DNA from: Burkholderiaceae bacterium
Lineage (GTDB): Bacteria; Pseudomonadota; Gammaproteobacteria; Burkholderiales; Burkholderiaceae_C
Direction: 5' to 3'
Length of the DNA stretch: 64,000 bases
NCBI GenBank assembly: GCA_017856435.1
Contig: JAFMFB010000007.1
Coordinates: 1 to 64,000 of the forward strand
Positions 40,924 to 49,619 of the stretch are shown piece by piece (positions within the stretch are counted from its first letter, which is position 1; every line of letters starts with the position of its first letter). A model generated the notes under the pieces. That model did no database searches, had not been told where the DNA came from, and worked only from the letters and a program-made list of their open reading frames with translations. Position numbers and translations under genes: made by a program.

Positions 40924-42720
40924 TCAAGCTACCACCGTTGGATTACGCAGCCGGATATGCAACTCACGCAATTGCTTCTCGTCAACCGTGCTGGGCGCCT
41001 GGGTCAGCAGGCACTGGGCGCGTTGGGTTTTGGGGAAGGCAATCACGTCACGAATCGACTCCGCGCCGGTCATGAGTGTGACAATGCGGTCCAGACCAAA
41101 GGCGAGGCCGCCGTGCGGAGGCGCTCCGTACTGGAGTGCATCGAGCAGGAAACCAAATTTAACTTGGGCCTCTTGCGGGGTGATCTTCAAGGCATCGAAC
41201 ACTTTCTGCTGAACATCGGCGCGATGGATACGTACCGAACCGCCGCCGATCTCCCAACCGTTGAGCACCATGTCATAGCCCTTGGCAATGCACTTTTCAG
41301 GCGCGCTCACCATCCAGTCCTCGTGGCCGTCCTTCGGAGCGGTGAATGGATGGTGCACTGCGGTGTAGCGCTGCGCTTCCTCGTCATACTCGAACATGGG
41401 GAAATCCACCACCCACATCGGCGCCCACCGGTCTTCGAACAGGCCGTTCTTTTTGGCGAACTCGCTATGGCCGATTTTCAGGCGCAAAGCACCGATGGCA
41501 TCGTTGACGATCTTGGCCTTGTCCGCGCCGAAGAAAATCAGGTCGCCATCCTGGGCACCGGTGCGGACCAGTATCTCAGTGATAGCCTGATCGTGCAGGT
41601 TTTTCACAATCGGTGACTGCAGGCCATCCCGGCCTTTGGCTACCTCGTTTACCTTGATCCAGGCCAGCCCTTTGGCGCCGTAGATCTTGACAAATTCAGT
41701 GTAGCCATCGATCTCGCCACGGCTCATGGCGCCACCACCTGGGATACGCAGGGCCACCACGCGACCGCCTGGCATGGTCGCCGGCGTTGAAAAGACCTTG
41801 AAGTCGACACTGGCCATCACATCGGTGAGCTCGGTGAACTCAGGCTTGACGCGAAGGTCTGGCTTGTCAGAACCAAAGCGGTGCATCGCTTCGGCGTAGG
41901 GCATCACCGGAAACTCGCCCAGATCAACATTCAGCACATTCTTGAATACCGAGGTGATCATGCCCTGGAACATGTCACGGATGTCCTGCTCAGTCAGGAA
42001 GCTGGTTTCAATATCGATCTGGGTGAATTCGGGCTGCCGGTCGGCACGCAGATCTTCATCCCGAAAGCACTTGGTAATTTGGTAGTAGCGATCGTAGCCA
42101 GCCACCATCAGCAGCTGCTTGAATAACTGGGGCGATTGCGGCAGGGCGAAAAACTGGCCATCGTGCACCCGGCTGGGCACCAGATAATCGCGCGCCCCTT
42201 CCGGTGTGCTCTTGGTCAACATCGGGGTCTCGATGTCGATAAAGCCATTGGCGTCCAGAAACTTGCGCACCTCCATGGCTACCCGGTAACGCAGCATCAG
42301 ATTGTTCTGCATGTAGGGGCGTCGTAAATCGAGTACCCGATGGGTCAAGCGGGTGGTCTCGGAGAGGTTTTCGTCGTCCAGCAAAAACGGGGGCGTGACA
42401 GAAGGATTCAGGACGATGAGCTCCTGGCAGAGCACCTCGATCTTGCCGCTCTTGAGCTGCTCATTGACCGTCCCTTCCGGGCGCGCCCGCACCAGTCCCT
42501 TGACCTGAATGCAGAATTCATTGCGCAGGCCTTCGGCGGCGGCAAACATGTCCGCACGGTCCGGGTCACACACCACCTGCACATAGCCTTCTCGGTCTCG
42601 CAAATCTACAAAAATCACACCGCCATGGTCACGCCGTCGGTTGACCCAGCCGCACAAAGACACCGTCTGGCCCAGCAGGGCTTCAGTCACCAGACCGCAA
42701 TAGTGGGAACGCATACCCAT
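40924..42720 (-). CDS. aspS: Aspartyl-tRNA synthetase
   Basis: 598 residues, full bacterial length. Charges tRNA with aspartate. The N-terminal OB fold is at 1-105 ([20 protein letters not shown]), and class II motif 2 is in [20 protein letters not shown] near residue 215. The bacterial GAD insertion spans about 290-420, and motif 3 is in [16 protein letters not shown] near residue 550. The family tail is complete. Part of the fmdB-DUF502-aspS-nudB run, 38 bp after the DUF502 gene. Confidence 0.98.
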   Translation of the reverse strand: MGMRSHYCGLVTEALLGQTVSLCGWVNRRRDHGGVIFVDLRDREGYVQVVCDPDRADMFAAAEGLRNEFCIQVKGLVRARPEGTVNEQLKSGKIEVLCQELIVLNPSVTPPFLLDDENLSETTRLTHRVLDLRRPYMQNNLMLRYRVAMEVRKFLDANGFIDIETPMLTKSTPEGARDYLVPSRVHDGQFFALPQSPQLFKQLLMVAGYDRYYQITKCFRDEDLRADRQPEFTQIDIETSFLTEQDIRDMFQGMITSVFKNVLNVDLGEFPVMPYAEAMHRFGSDKPDLRVKPEFTELTDVMASVDFKVFSTPATMPGGRVVALRIPGGGAMSRGEIDGYTEFVKIYGAKGLAWIKVNEVAKGRDGLQSPIVKNLHDQAITEILVRTGAQDGDLIFFGADKAKIVNDAIGALRLKIGHSEFAKKNGLFEDRWAPMWVVDFPMFEYDEEAQRYTAVHHPFTAPKDGHEDWMVSAPEKCIAKGYDMVLNGWEIGGGSVRIHRADVQQKVFDALKITPQEAQVKFGFLLDALQYGAPPHGGLAFGLDRIVTLMTGAESIRDVIAFPKTQRAQCLLTQAPSTVDEKQLRELHIRLRNPTVVA

Positions 42721-42758
42721 GAAAATTTCACTTTCAGCAAATTAGGGTCGCCCCGGCA

Positions 42759-43388
42759 TCAAGCCTTTGGGGTCCCCACAGGTTTATTGGATCCAGGGAC
42801 AATGACCCCCATGGAAATTACATAAGTCAGCGCCTCATCCACACTCATGTCAAGCACAAAGCAATCGCTTCGTTTGACCATGACAAAGTAGCCGCCAGTC
42901 GGGTTCGGCGTGGTCGGCACATAGACGCTGAGATAGTCACCCGCCAGATGTTTGGCAACATCCTCCCCGGGTGAGCCGGTCAGAAATGCAATAGTCCACA
43001 TGCCCTCGCGGGGCCACTGCAACAGAAGGGCCTGGCGAAAGGCATTGCTCTTCTCAGAAAAAAGCGTATCCGATACCTGCTTGACGCCCGAATAGATGGA
43101 TCGCACAACAGGAATGCGATGCAGCAACGCATGCCACCAGCTGACCAGGCGCTTGCCGATAAAGTTGGAAGCCAGGGCGCCAATCAGCAACAGCACCAGC
43201 AAGGCAAAGATCACGCCCAGCCCAGGAATGTGCTGGCCAAACAAAACATCCGGATGCCATGCCCGCGGGAGGATTTGCAGGGTTTGGTCAAGGGTAACAA
43301 CGACCCACTCAATCACCCAGAGAGTGATGATGAGCGGCACCAGCACCAGCAGGCCCGCGAACAGCCATTTTCGAAACTTGGCCATCAT
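42759..43388 (-). CDS. DUF502 inner-membrane protein
   Basis: 209 residues. Two membrane helices are evident, at about 7-32 (WLFAGLLVLVPLIITLWVIE) and 52-77 (GLGVIFALLVLLLIGALASN). A soluble domain follows with VRSIYSGVKQVSDTLFSEKS near residue 95 and PTTPNPTGGYFVMVKRSD near 155. Its function is not established. It begins six bases after fmdB and precedes aspS, a conserved cluster in this order. Confidence 0.93.
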   Translation of the reverse strand: MMAKFRKWLFAGLLVLVPLIITLWVIEWVVVTLDQTLQILPRAWHPDVLFGQHIPGLGVIFALLVLLLIGALASNFIGKRLVSWWHALLHRIPVVRSIYSGVKQVSDTLFSEKSNAFRQALLLQWPREGMWTIAFLTGSPGEDVAKHLAGDYLSVYVPTTPNPTGGYFVMVKRSDCFVLDMSVDEALTYVISMGVIVPGSNKPVGTPKA

Positions 43389-43394
43389 GGGTTG

Positions 43395-43709
43395 TCAGCT
43401 TTCAGCGGCGGTGGTCGCCGTTGAACTGGCCGAGGTCGTACTTGAACTGGCCGGCGTCGTCGTTGCAGGGGAGGCAGGGCTCGATGTCCCTTCAGATGCA
43501 GGAGCGGCAGGCGTTGCACTGCTGCTGCCGCCCTTGAAATCGGTTTCGTACCAGCCACCGCCCTTGAGTTGGAAACCCGCAGCGGTCAACTGCTTCTTGA
43601 AGCTTGGCTTGCCACAGGCCGGGCAGTCCGAGAGCAGAGGATCGGAGATTTTTTGTAAAACGTCCTTGGCATGGCCGCAGGACTCACACTTGTAGGCGTA
43701 AATAGGCAT
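43395..43709 (-). CDS. FmdB-family zinc-ribbon protein
   Basis: 104 residues. The N-terminal 55 form a zinc ribbon with MPIYAYKCESCGHAKDVLQ and DCPACGKPSFKKQL, supplying four cysteines. GFQLKGGGWYETDFKGG follows, the family marker. The last 45 residues are low-complexity Ala/Ser/Thr/Pro. FmdB-like proteins were first noted as putative regulators; their actual role is unclear. First gene before DUF502 and aspS. Confidence 0.94.
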   Translation of the reverse strand: MPIYAYKCESCGHAKDVLQKISDPLLSDCPACGKPSFKKQLTAAGFQLKGGGWYETDFKGGSSSATPAAPASEGTSSPASPATTTPASSSTTSASSTATTAAES

Positions 43710-43724
43710 GGCAGGGTCGTATAT

Positions 43725-43757
43725 GGGCTTGGCTCAAAAGCCAAACCCGACATTATA
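43725..43757 (-). promoter_or_regulatory. -10 element and leader hairpin of the fmdB-DUF502-aspS run
   Basis: On the minus strand a perfect TATAAT is at 43757-43752. The expected transcript start, about seven bases on, falls at the head of an imperfect ten-pair hairpin (43748-43725: TTGGCT against AGCCAA plus GGG against CCC with one mismatch). A hairpin at the very 5' end could protect the mRNA. No good -35 is seen, so an activator or weak promoter is possible. Confidence 0.4.
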
Positions 43758-43780
43758 GGTTGCCCGACTGACCTTGCGGC

Positions 43781-45226
43781 TTATTCCACGCCTACCAGCC
43801 TATGGTGCCCGGCGTGTCTGTTGGCAATGGTCTGGGGTCCGAGCGAACCCAGCAACATGCCGGTGGTGGCGGCTAGAACTCCCGCCAGTTGGGCAGGAAA
43901 TTCCTCCCCGGCCGGGGTTGCCAGGAACAGCAACCAGGTCACCAGTCCCAAAACGACCGCAAAGACTGCCCCCTGGGTGGTGGCGCGCTTCCAGTACAGG
44001 CCAAAAACCAGCGGCACAAAGGCGCCGACCAGAGTGACTTGATACGCCCCCGATACCATCTCATAAATCGACGTTCCGTGCATGGCAATGGCGTACGCCA
44101 ACACAAAGGCGCCAAAAATCAATACCGTCAGGCGCATTGTTTTGAGTTCTTGCCGATCGCTCATATGCGGTCTGAATTGACGCCAGATATTTTCCACAAA
44201 AGTCACACTGGGTGCGAGCAAGGTGGCCGAGGCACAGGACTGAATGGCGGACAAGAGGGCACCAAAAAACAGTACCTGCATGACAAAAGGCATGTGTTCC
44301 AAAACCAGTGTTGGAAGCACCTTTTGAGGGTCTTCACTTAGCAAGGACTTGGCCTGCTCGGGCATGATGATCAATGCACTGGTCACCAAAAAAATCGGGA
44401 CAAATGCAAAGAGAATGTAGAGGACGCCCCCAATCACCGGCCCCCGGGTTGCCGACTTGACACTGTCGGCTGACATGACGCGCTGGAAAACGTCCTGTTG
44501 CGGGATGGATCCCAACATCATGGTGATGGCTGCCGCGATGAAGAAAACAATATCCTTGAAATTAGGTTCTGGCAGAAAGTTGAACATCTCCCGGCTGGCC
44601 GCAAGATTCAGCACCTTATCGGCCCCGCCGGCCATGTTGCCGGCAAAAATTGCCAAAGTCGCCAAGCCAACAACCAGAATGATCATCTGGACGAAATCGG
44701 TCACCGCCACCGACCACATGCCCCCAAAGAGGGTGTAAGCCATGATCACCATGACGCCGATCACCATCCCCTGCGGCATGGAGACTGCCCCCCCCGAAAG
44801 AAGGTTGAAGACCAGCCCCAGCGCAGTGATTTGGGCTGAAACCCAGCCGAGGTAGCTGAGCATGATGATGATTGAGCAGGCCACTTCAATGCTTCGGCCA
44901 TAGCGCTCCCGGAAAAAATCGCTGATGGTTAGCAGATTCATCCGATACAGCTTGGCGGCAAAGAATATCCCGACCAGGATCAGGCAGGTCCCGGCCCCGA
45001 AAGGATCCTCGACCACACTGCCAAGACCACCATTCACGAATTTAGCGGGGATACCCAATACAGTTTCTGAGCCAAACCAGGTCGCAAAAGTCGTGGTGAC
45101 AATCATGATCAAAGGCAATTTATGACCAGCCACCGCAAAGTCTGCGGTGTTCTTGACCCGCTTGGCCGCAATCAAACCAATTGAAATCGTGATCAGAAGA
45201 TAGACGATGACAAGTGTTAACAGCAC
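43781..45226 (-). CDS. Sodium:solute symporter (SSS family)
   Basis: 481-residue integral membrane protein with about 13 helices, beginning LLTLVIVYLLITISIGLIAA. Family features are TFATWFGSETVLGIPAKFVN near residue 45, LLTISDFFRERYGRSIEVAC, FGGMWSVAVTDFVQMIILVV and GSIPQQDVFQRVMSADSVKS near 235. It should couple sodium entry to uptake of a small solute, but specificity cannot be read. It lies between ubiB and fmdB on the same strand with about 40-70 bp gaps and may be an independent unit. Confidence 0.92.
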   Translation of the reverse strand: MLLTLVIVYLLITISIGLIAAKRVKNTADFAVAGHKLPLIMIVTTTFATWFGSETVLGIPAKFVNGGLGSVVEDPFGAGTCLILVGIFFAAKLYRMNLLTISDFFRERYGRSIEVACSIIIMLSYLGWVSAQITALGLVFNLLSGGAVSMPQGMVIGVMVIMAYTLFGGMWSVAVTDFVQMIILVVGLATLAIFAGNMAGGADKVLNLAASREMFNFLPEPNFKDIVFFIAAAITMMLGSIPQQDVFQRVMSADSVKSATRGPVIGGVLYILFAFVPIFLVTSALIIMPEQAKSLLSEDPQKVLPTLVLEHMPFVMQVLFFGALLSAIQSCASATLLAPSVTFVENIWRQFRPHMSDRQELKTMRLTVLIFGAFVLAYAIAMHGTSIYEMVSGAYQVTLVGAFVPLVFGLYWKRATTQGAVFAVVLGLVTWLLFLATPAGEEFPAQLAGVLAATTGMLLGSLGPQTIANRHAGHHRLVGVE

Positions 45227-45268
45227 GACAGCCTCCTGTTCAGTCTGGTAGTTAGAGAATTCAAGAAA

Positions 45269-46825
45269 TCAGATCCGAATGAAAAACTGCATGGCCAATA
45301 GACCCAGCAAAAAACCGATTGCGGAATAAACCAGTCCTTGCAGCAGTCGATTGGTGCGGCGCTGCTCGGCAATCAGGCTGGCCAGCTCGCGCTGCTGGCC
45401 GCCCTGTCGCTGCTGAAGGTAGTCATGCAGCAGACGCGGCAGTTCGGGCAGCAGCTTGGCGTAGCGAGGCGCCTGATTGCGCAACTCTTCCCATAACTTG
45501 CGTGGGCCAATTTGATCAGCCATCCACTTTTCAAGAAATGGTTTGGCAGTACTCCACAGGTCCAGGTCAGGGTCCAGATCCCGACCCAATCCCTCGATGT
45601 TGAGCAAGGTCTTCTGCAACAAGACCAGCTGGGGCTGAATCTCCACATTGAAACGCCGGGAAGTCTGGAAAAGCCGCATCAACACCATGCCCAGTGAAAT
45701 TTCCTTCAGGGGTCGGTCAAAGTAGGGCTCGCACACGGCGCGTACCGCGGCCTCGAGTTCGTCCACCCGGGTCGAGGGCGGCACCCATCCCGATTCGATA
45801 TGCAACTCAGCCACACGCTTGTAGTCGCGCCTGAAAAAAGCGGTGAAATTCTGCGCCAGGTACTCCTTGTCGAACTCGGTAAGGGTACCCACAATCCCAA
45901 AATCCAGAGATATATACCGACCGAAGGTGGCCGCATCCGTGCTGACGAAAATATTGCCCGGATGCATGTCGGCGTGAAAAAAACCGTCGCGAAAGACCTG
46001 GGTGAAAAAAATTGTGACCCCATCACGCGCCAACTTTTTCAGATCGACGCCGGCCTCAAGCAGTCGGGCGGTCTGGCTGATGGGAACGCCCCTCATGCGC
46101 TCCATCACGATCACATCGCTGTGGCAAAAGTCCCAGAACATCTCCGGAATCAGCACCAGATCCAGGCCCGCCATATTGCGCCGCAGCTGAGCTGCACTGG
46201 CCGCCTCGCGCACCAGATCGAGCTCATCATGCAGGTATTTGTCAAATTCAGCCACCACCTCACGGGGCTTGAGACGCTTGCCATCAGCAGAAAGGGATTC
46301 GAGCCAGCCCGCCATCATGCGCATCAGGCTCAGGTCTTTTTCAATAGCCCTAAGCATCCCGGGACGAAGGACCTTGACCGCCACCTCACGGAGCTGCCCC
46401 TGCGGGTCTTTGAGCTTGGCCAAATGAACCTGTGCAATGGACGCGCTGGCCACGGGTTGGCGCTCAAACTCAGTAAATATCTGCGCCAGTGGTCGCTGAA
46501 ATGAGCGCTCAATGGTTGCTACGGCCACCTCTGAGTCAAAAGGTGGCACCCTGTCCTGTAACTTGGCCAACTCTTGCGCCACATCGGCAGGCAACAAGTC
46601 ACGTCGGGTCGACAAGACCTGACCAAACTTGACAAAGATCGGGCCCAGCCGCTCCAGCGCCTCGCGCAGACGTTGGCCGCGCGGCGCCTTCAGGTTGCGG
46701 CCAAAGGAAACGATTCGCGCGATAAGACGTAGCCAGGGCTTGCGAAAGCTGTTGAGAACCAGCTCATCTAACCCATAACGCAGCACAATCCAAAGGATGA
46801 ATGACCCACGCAGAAGACGGTTCAT
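45269..46825 (-). CDS. ubiB: UbiB atypical kinase/ATPase of ubiquinone synthesis
   Basis: 518 residues. Membrane-associated ABC1/COQ8-family protein required for ubiquinone synthesis. The KxGQ-type motif is in [20 protein letters not shown] near residue 68, and the Ala-rich nucleotide loop in [19 protein letters not shown] near 125. [12 protein letters not shown] and the metal-binding [10 protein letters not shown] follow near 287-308. The last 30 residues form one or two membrane helices ([20 protein letters not shown]). It begins two bases after the ubiJ stop, so they are coupled. Confidence 0.96.
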   Translation of the reverse strand: MNRLLRGSFILWIVLRYGLDELVLNSFRKPWLRLIARIVSFGRNLKAPRGQRLREALERLGPIFVKFGQVLSTRRDLLPADVAQELAKLQDRVPPFDSEVAVATIERSFQRPLAQIFTEFERQPVASASIAQVHLAKLKDPQGQLREVAVKVLRPGMLRAIEKDLSLMRMMAGWLESLSADGKRLKPREVVAEFDKYLHDELDLVREAASAAQLRRNMAGLDLVLIPEMFWDFCHSDVIVMERMRGVPISQTARLLEAGVDLKKLARDGVTIFFTQVFRDGFFHADMHPGNIFVSTDAATFGRYISLDFGIVGTLTEFDKEYLAQNFTAFFRRDYKRVAELHIESGWVPPSTRVDELEAAVRAVCEPYFDRPLKEISLGMVLMRLFQTSRRFNVEIQPQLVLLQKTLLNIEGLGRDLDPDLDLWSTAKPFLEKWMADQIGPRKLWEELRNQAPRYAKLLPELPRLLHDYLQQRQGGQQRELASLIAEQRRTNRLLQGLVYSAIGFLLGLLAMQFFIRI

Positions 46826-46827
46826 GC

Positions 46828-47352
46828 CTAACCTCGCCGGCCTGCAATAAACCGCTGGACACCCTCCTTCATGCGTCGCACAGCCCCAGCCAGCGCATGG
46901 GCGGGTGCGTCACCGATCAGACGGGACAGATCCTCCTCCAGGTCCCAGCGCACATTGCTGATCACCCAGTTCAAGGTGCTCGCCAACTCGACATCCCCCT
47001 CGATACGCACCGAGGGACGAATCCCATCCAGCGCAGACTGAACCAGGGCAATTGGGGACTCCTCGAGGACCGACAAGGTCAGGTCTGCAGTGGCTGAGGG
47101 ATCGGCCAGATCCAGCAAACCCGCAGGGGTGACTGAGAGCTTGAAGTGAAACTGGCGCCAATAGAACATGAGCACCTTGCCCTGAAGGGCAAGCAGGCGT
47201 TGGGTGGCTTGCGGCTCTTGCTGCAAGACATGATTGAGCATCAGCACGATCCGTCGTTGAGCCTCCTGAACCGCCCATTCGGGGGGTTGCAGCTGGCTGG
47301 CGACCTTTTGAATCGCGTCATCCAGAAAAGGAAACGGGGACTGTGTTGCCAT
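46828..47352 (-). CDS. ubiJ: UbiJ, SCP2-domain accessory factor of ubiquinone synthesis
   Basis: 174 residues. An SCP2-type lipid-binding domain spans about residues 20-120 ([60 protein letters not shown]). A C-terminal helical tail follows. UbiJ proteins gather ubiquinone intermediates for the Ubi complex in the cytoplasm. The ATG at 47352 is chosen; an upstream in-frame start would add 14 residues without similarity. It sits directly before ubiB and one gene after ubiE. Confidence 0.92.
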   Translation of the reverse strand: MATQSPFPFLDDAIQKVASQLQPPEWAVQEAQRRIVLMLNHVLQQEPQATQRLLALQGKVLMFYWRQFHFKLSVTPAGLLDLADPSATADLTLSVLEESPIALVQSALDGIRPSVRIEGDVELASTLNWVISNVRWDLEEDLSRLIGDAPAHALAGAVRRMKEGVQRFIAGRRG

Positions 47353-47405
47353 AGTCCCCGATGATAAGCTTGGTCTTGCAGCGGTCTGCCGCAAATCTTC
47401 AGACC

Positions 47406-48368
47406 TTACTGCAAGGCCTGTACACCGGCCACCAACCAGCCGCTGGAGCCCCCCTTGGCTTTGGTCATGTTCCAGACTTCTCGGAATGGGCTCGGCCCGG
47501 AGGAAGGTTCCTCACGAATCAGGCCGGAGAATTCAACACTGGCCATGTAGCCATTGTCCAGTTCTTCAATCCCCAGCAATTGGGCTTCCAGCATGACCAC
47601 CTCGGTCTGATTTTGGGCACTTTGCTCACCCATCTGCTGGCGAATTTCAGCCAGCATCTCATCGGTCATCATGGCGCGCAGTGCGGCCAAATCCATCTTG
47701 TCCCAGGCCGCCTGCAAGGCAACAAAGTTGTTTTTGGCAGCCTGCAAGAAACCATCGGTGTCAAAATCAGCCGGGATGGTCCAGCTTTGGGACCCGCCGG
47801 CCAGGGCTGAGCCGATCACGACTCCAGACCCGCCGCGAACGGCCTCGGTATCAAATTGGGTCGATTGACGCTCCCAGGGGCGTGCGGAGGCATCATTGCC
47901 AACATTCTCGGGGCGGTATTGCGGTTGGACGGGCACTTCACCGGCTGCCGCACCCTGCATGGCATACGCACCGGTATTTGAATGGGCCGTTTGTTGACGG
48001 CGGCGCATGATCATTCCAATGATCATCATGACCGCCAGAACCATCAAACCGATCATCAGGAATTGACCAAATTCTTCACCCAGACCCAGAGAATGCGCCA
48101 ACCAGGCCAGTCCCAGACCAGCAGCTAGCCCACCCAGCATGGCCCCCCAGGGCTTCTTGGGCGCCGCTGCCGGAGCTGCCGGGGCTGGTTTGGGCGTCGC
48201 TGTGGCGGCATTCTGTGCCGGCGCAGCCGGTGCAGTGGGCGCGGCCTGGCGCTGGGTCACATTGCCGGATTGTTTGCCAAACGACTTCCCACCGCCCATT
48301 CGCTTGGCTTCGGCCGTCACCCCGACCAGGGCCAGCGCCAGCGCCAAAATTACGGTAGAGAATTTCAT
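47406..48368 (-). CDS. Tim44-domain membrane protein
   Basis: 320 residues. An N-terminal signal peptide (STVILALALALVGVTAEA) is followed by a glycine/lysine segment and a 50-residue Ala/Pro-rich linker. Two membrane helices lie around 75-120 (MLGGLAAGLGLAWLAHSLGL, FLMIGLMVLAVMMIIGMIM). A Tim44-like domain fills about 190-320 (DTDGFLQAAKNNFVALQAAW). The family in mitochondria holds the import motor; in bacteria the role is not clear. It lies between ubiE and ubiJ on the same strand, with gaps of 57 and 53 bp. Confidence 0.9.
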   Translation of the reverse strand: MKFSTVILALALALVGVTAEAKRMGGGKSFGKQSGNVTQRQAAPTAPAAPAQNAATATPKPAPAAPAAAPKKPWGAMLGGLAAGLGLAWLAHSLGLGEEFGQFLMIGLMVLAVMMIIGMIMRRRQQTAHSNTGAYAMQGAAAGEVPVQPQYRPENVGNDASARPWERQSTQFDTEAVRGGSGVVIGSALAGGSQSWTIPADFDTDGFLQAAKNNFVALQAAWDKMDLAALRAMMTDEMLAEIRQQMGEQSAQNQTEVVMLEAQLLGIEELDNGYMASVEFSGLIREEPSSGPSPFREVWNMTKAKGGSSGWLVAGVQALQ

Positions 48369-48425
48369 ATCAGGTACTCCAAAGTTAGACAGTCCAGAAG
48401 ATTCAGAAAATCAAATCAATGCACT

Positions 48426-49157
48426 TCAGCACTTGATTCCAACATGCAATGCCACAACCCCGCCACTCATGTTGTGAAAATCCACATGGTTGAATCCGGA
48501 TTTCTTCATCAAAGCCTTCAGCTCTTCCTGACCCGGGTGCATCCGGATCGACTCAGCCAGGTAGCGGTAACTGTCTGCGTCTCCCGCCACCCACTGGCCC
48601 AGCCGTGGCAGGACCTTGAAAGAGTACCAGTCGTAAATTTTTTCAAGCGGGGGGATGACCTTGGAAAACTCAAGCACCAGCAAGCGACCGCCCGGCCTGA
48701 GAACCCGGCACATTTCTGCCAGGGCCATGTCCTTGTGCGTCATGTTGCGCAGCCCAAAAGCGACACTGACCAGATCAAAGTGACCGGGCTGGAAAGGGAG
48801 TCTTTCAGCGTCACACACCACGGTGGGAAGTACTCGCCCGTCATCGATCAGGCGGTCTCGGCCAACCCGCAACATGGCCTCATTGATGTCGGTATGAACC
48901 ACCTGCCCGGTTGTCCCCACCTTGCGGGCAAAGGCCAGGGCCAGGTCCCCCGTGCCACCGGCAATGTCCAGAACGCGGTCACCCTCTTTCAGGTTGGCGA
49001 CCATGACGGTGTAAGCCTTCCAGGCACGGTGCATGCCAACCGACATGAGATCGTTCATCAGGTCATATTTGGAGGCAACCGAATCAAAGACGCCGCGTAC
49101 CCGACGCGCTTTCAGGTCCTCATCGACCGATTCAAAGCCGAAATGAGTTTTGCTCAT
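48426..49157 (-). CDS. ubiE: UbiE C-methyltransferase of ubiquinone/menaquinone synthesis
   Basis: 243 residues. SAM-dependent methyltransferase acting on demethylmenaquinol or the ubiquinone precursor. It has [20 protein letters not shown] near residue 20, [20 protein letters not shown] as the SAM site near 63, and [20 protein letters not shown] near 128. [20 protein letters not shown] and the closing [13 protein letters not shown] are typical. It heads the ubi group of this run and follows the DUF971 gene by 21 bp. Confidence 0.97.
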   Translation of the reverse strand: MSKTHFGFESVDEDLKARRVRGVFDSVASKYDLMNDLMSVGMHRAWKAYTVMVANLKEGDRVLDIAGGTGDLALAFARKVGTTGQVVHTDINEAMLRVGRDRLIDDGRVLPTVVCDAERLPFQPGHFDLVSVAFGLRNMTHKDMALAEMCRVLRPGGRLLVLEFSKVIPPLEKIYDWYSFKVLPRLGQWVAGDADSYRYLAESIRMHPGQEELKALMKKSGFNHVDFHNMSGGVVALHVGIKC

Positions 49158-49178
49158 CGGCGATTTATGCGAATGCCA

Positions 49179-49592
49179 TCAGTGATTTCCGCAGGCATGC
49201 CCCGCCTTTTCTGGCATGGGGGCATCACGATCAACACCGGCCGCCTGTAGCCTTGCCTGGTAGTCAGCCCATAACTGCTCCTGCTCGGAGCCCAGGAAGT
49301 ACAAATACTCCCAGGAGAAGATGCCGCTGTCGTGACCGTCGGAAAAGGTCGGCTGCACCGCATAGTTGCCCACGGGTTCCAGGGCGTTGATGTCCACCTC
49401 GCGCTTGCCCGTCTGCAGGGTCTCCTGCCCGGGTCCGTGCCCCTGCACTTCTGCCGATGGGGAATAGACGCGCATCAGTTCGAACGGGATCAGAAACCGT
49501 GCACCATCAGAAAAACTGATTTCAAGCCGGCGCGACTTGCTGTGAACCGTGAGATCTTCAGGTGTAGGCTTATTGGATTGCGGAGCTGACAT
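49179..49592 (-). CDS. DUF971 domain protein
   Basis: 137 residues, one DUF971 domain (the N-terminal fold of gamma-butyrobetaine hydroxylase): PTPEDLTVHSKSRRLEISFS at the start, FLIPFELMRVYSPSAEVQGH near residue 35, and YAVQPTFSDGHDSGIFSWEY near 75. The C-terminal end holds a few histidine and cysteine residues (KAGHACGNH), which might bind metal. Stand-alone copies of this domain have been linked to iron-sulfur proteins in some bacteria. It lies between the large FAD/Fe-S protein and ubiE, both redox related. Confidence 0.92.
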   Translation of the reverse strand: MSAPQSNKPTPEDLTVHSKSRRLEISFSDGARFLIPFELMRVYSPSAEVQGHGPGQETLQTGKREVDINALEPVGNYAVQPTFSDGHDSGIFSWEYLYFLGSEQEQLWADYQARLQAAGVDRDAPMPEKAGHACGNH

Positions 49593-49619
49593 GGTGATAC
49601 CTCGTTGAATTCAGTCTGT

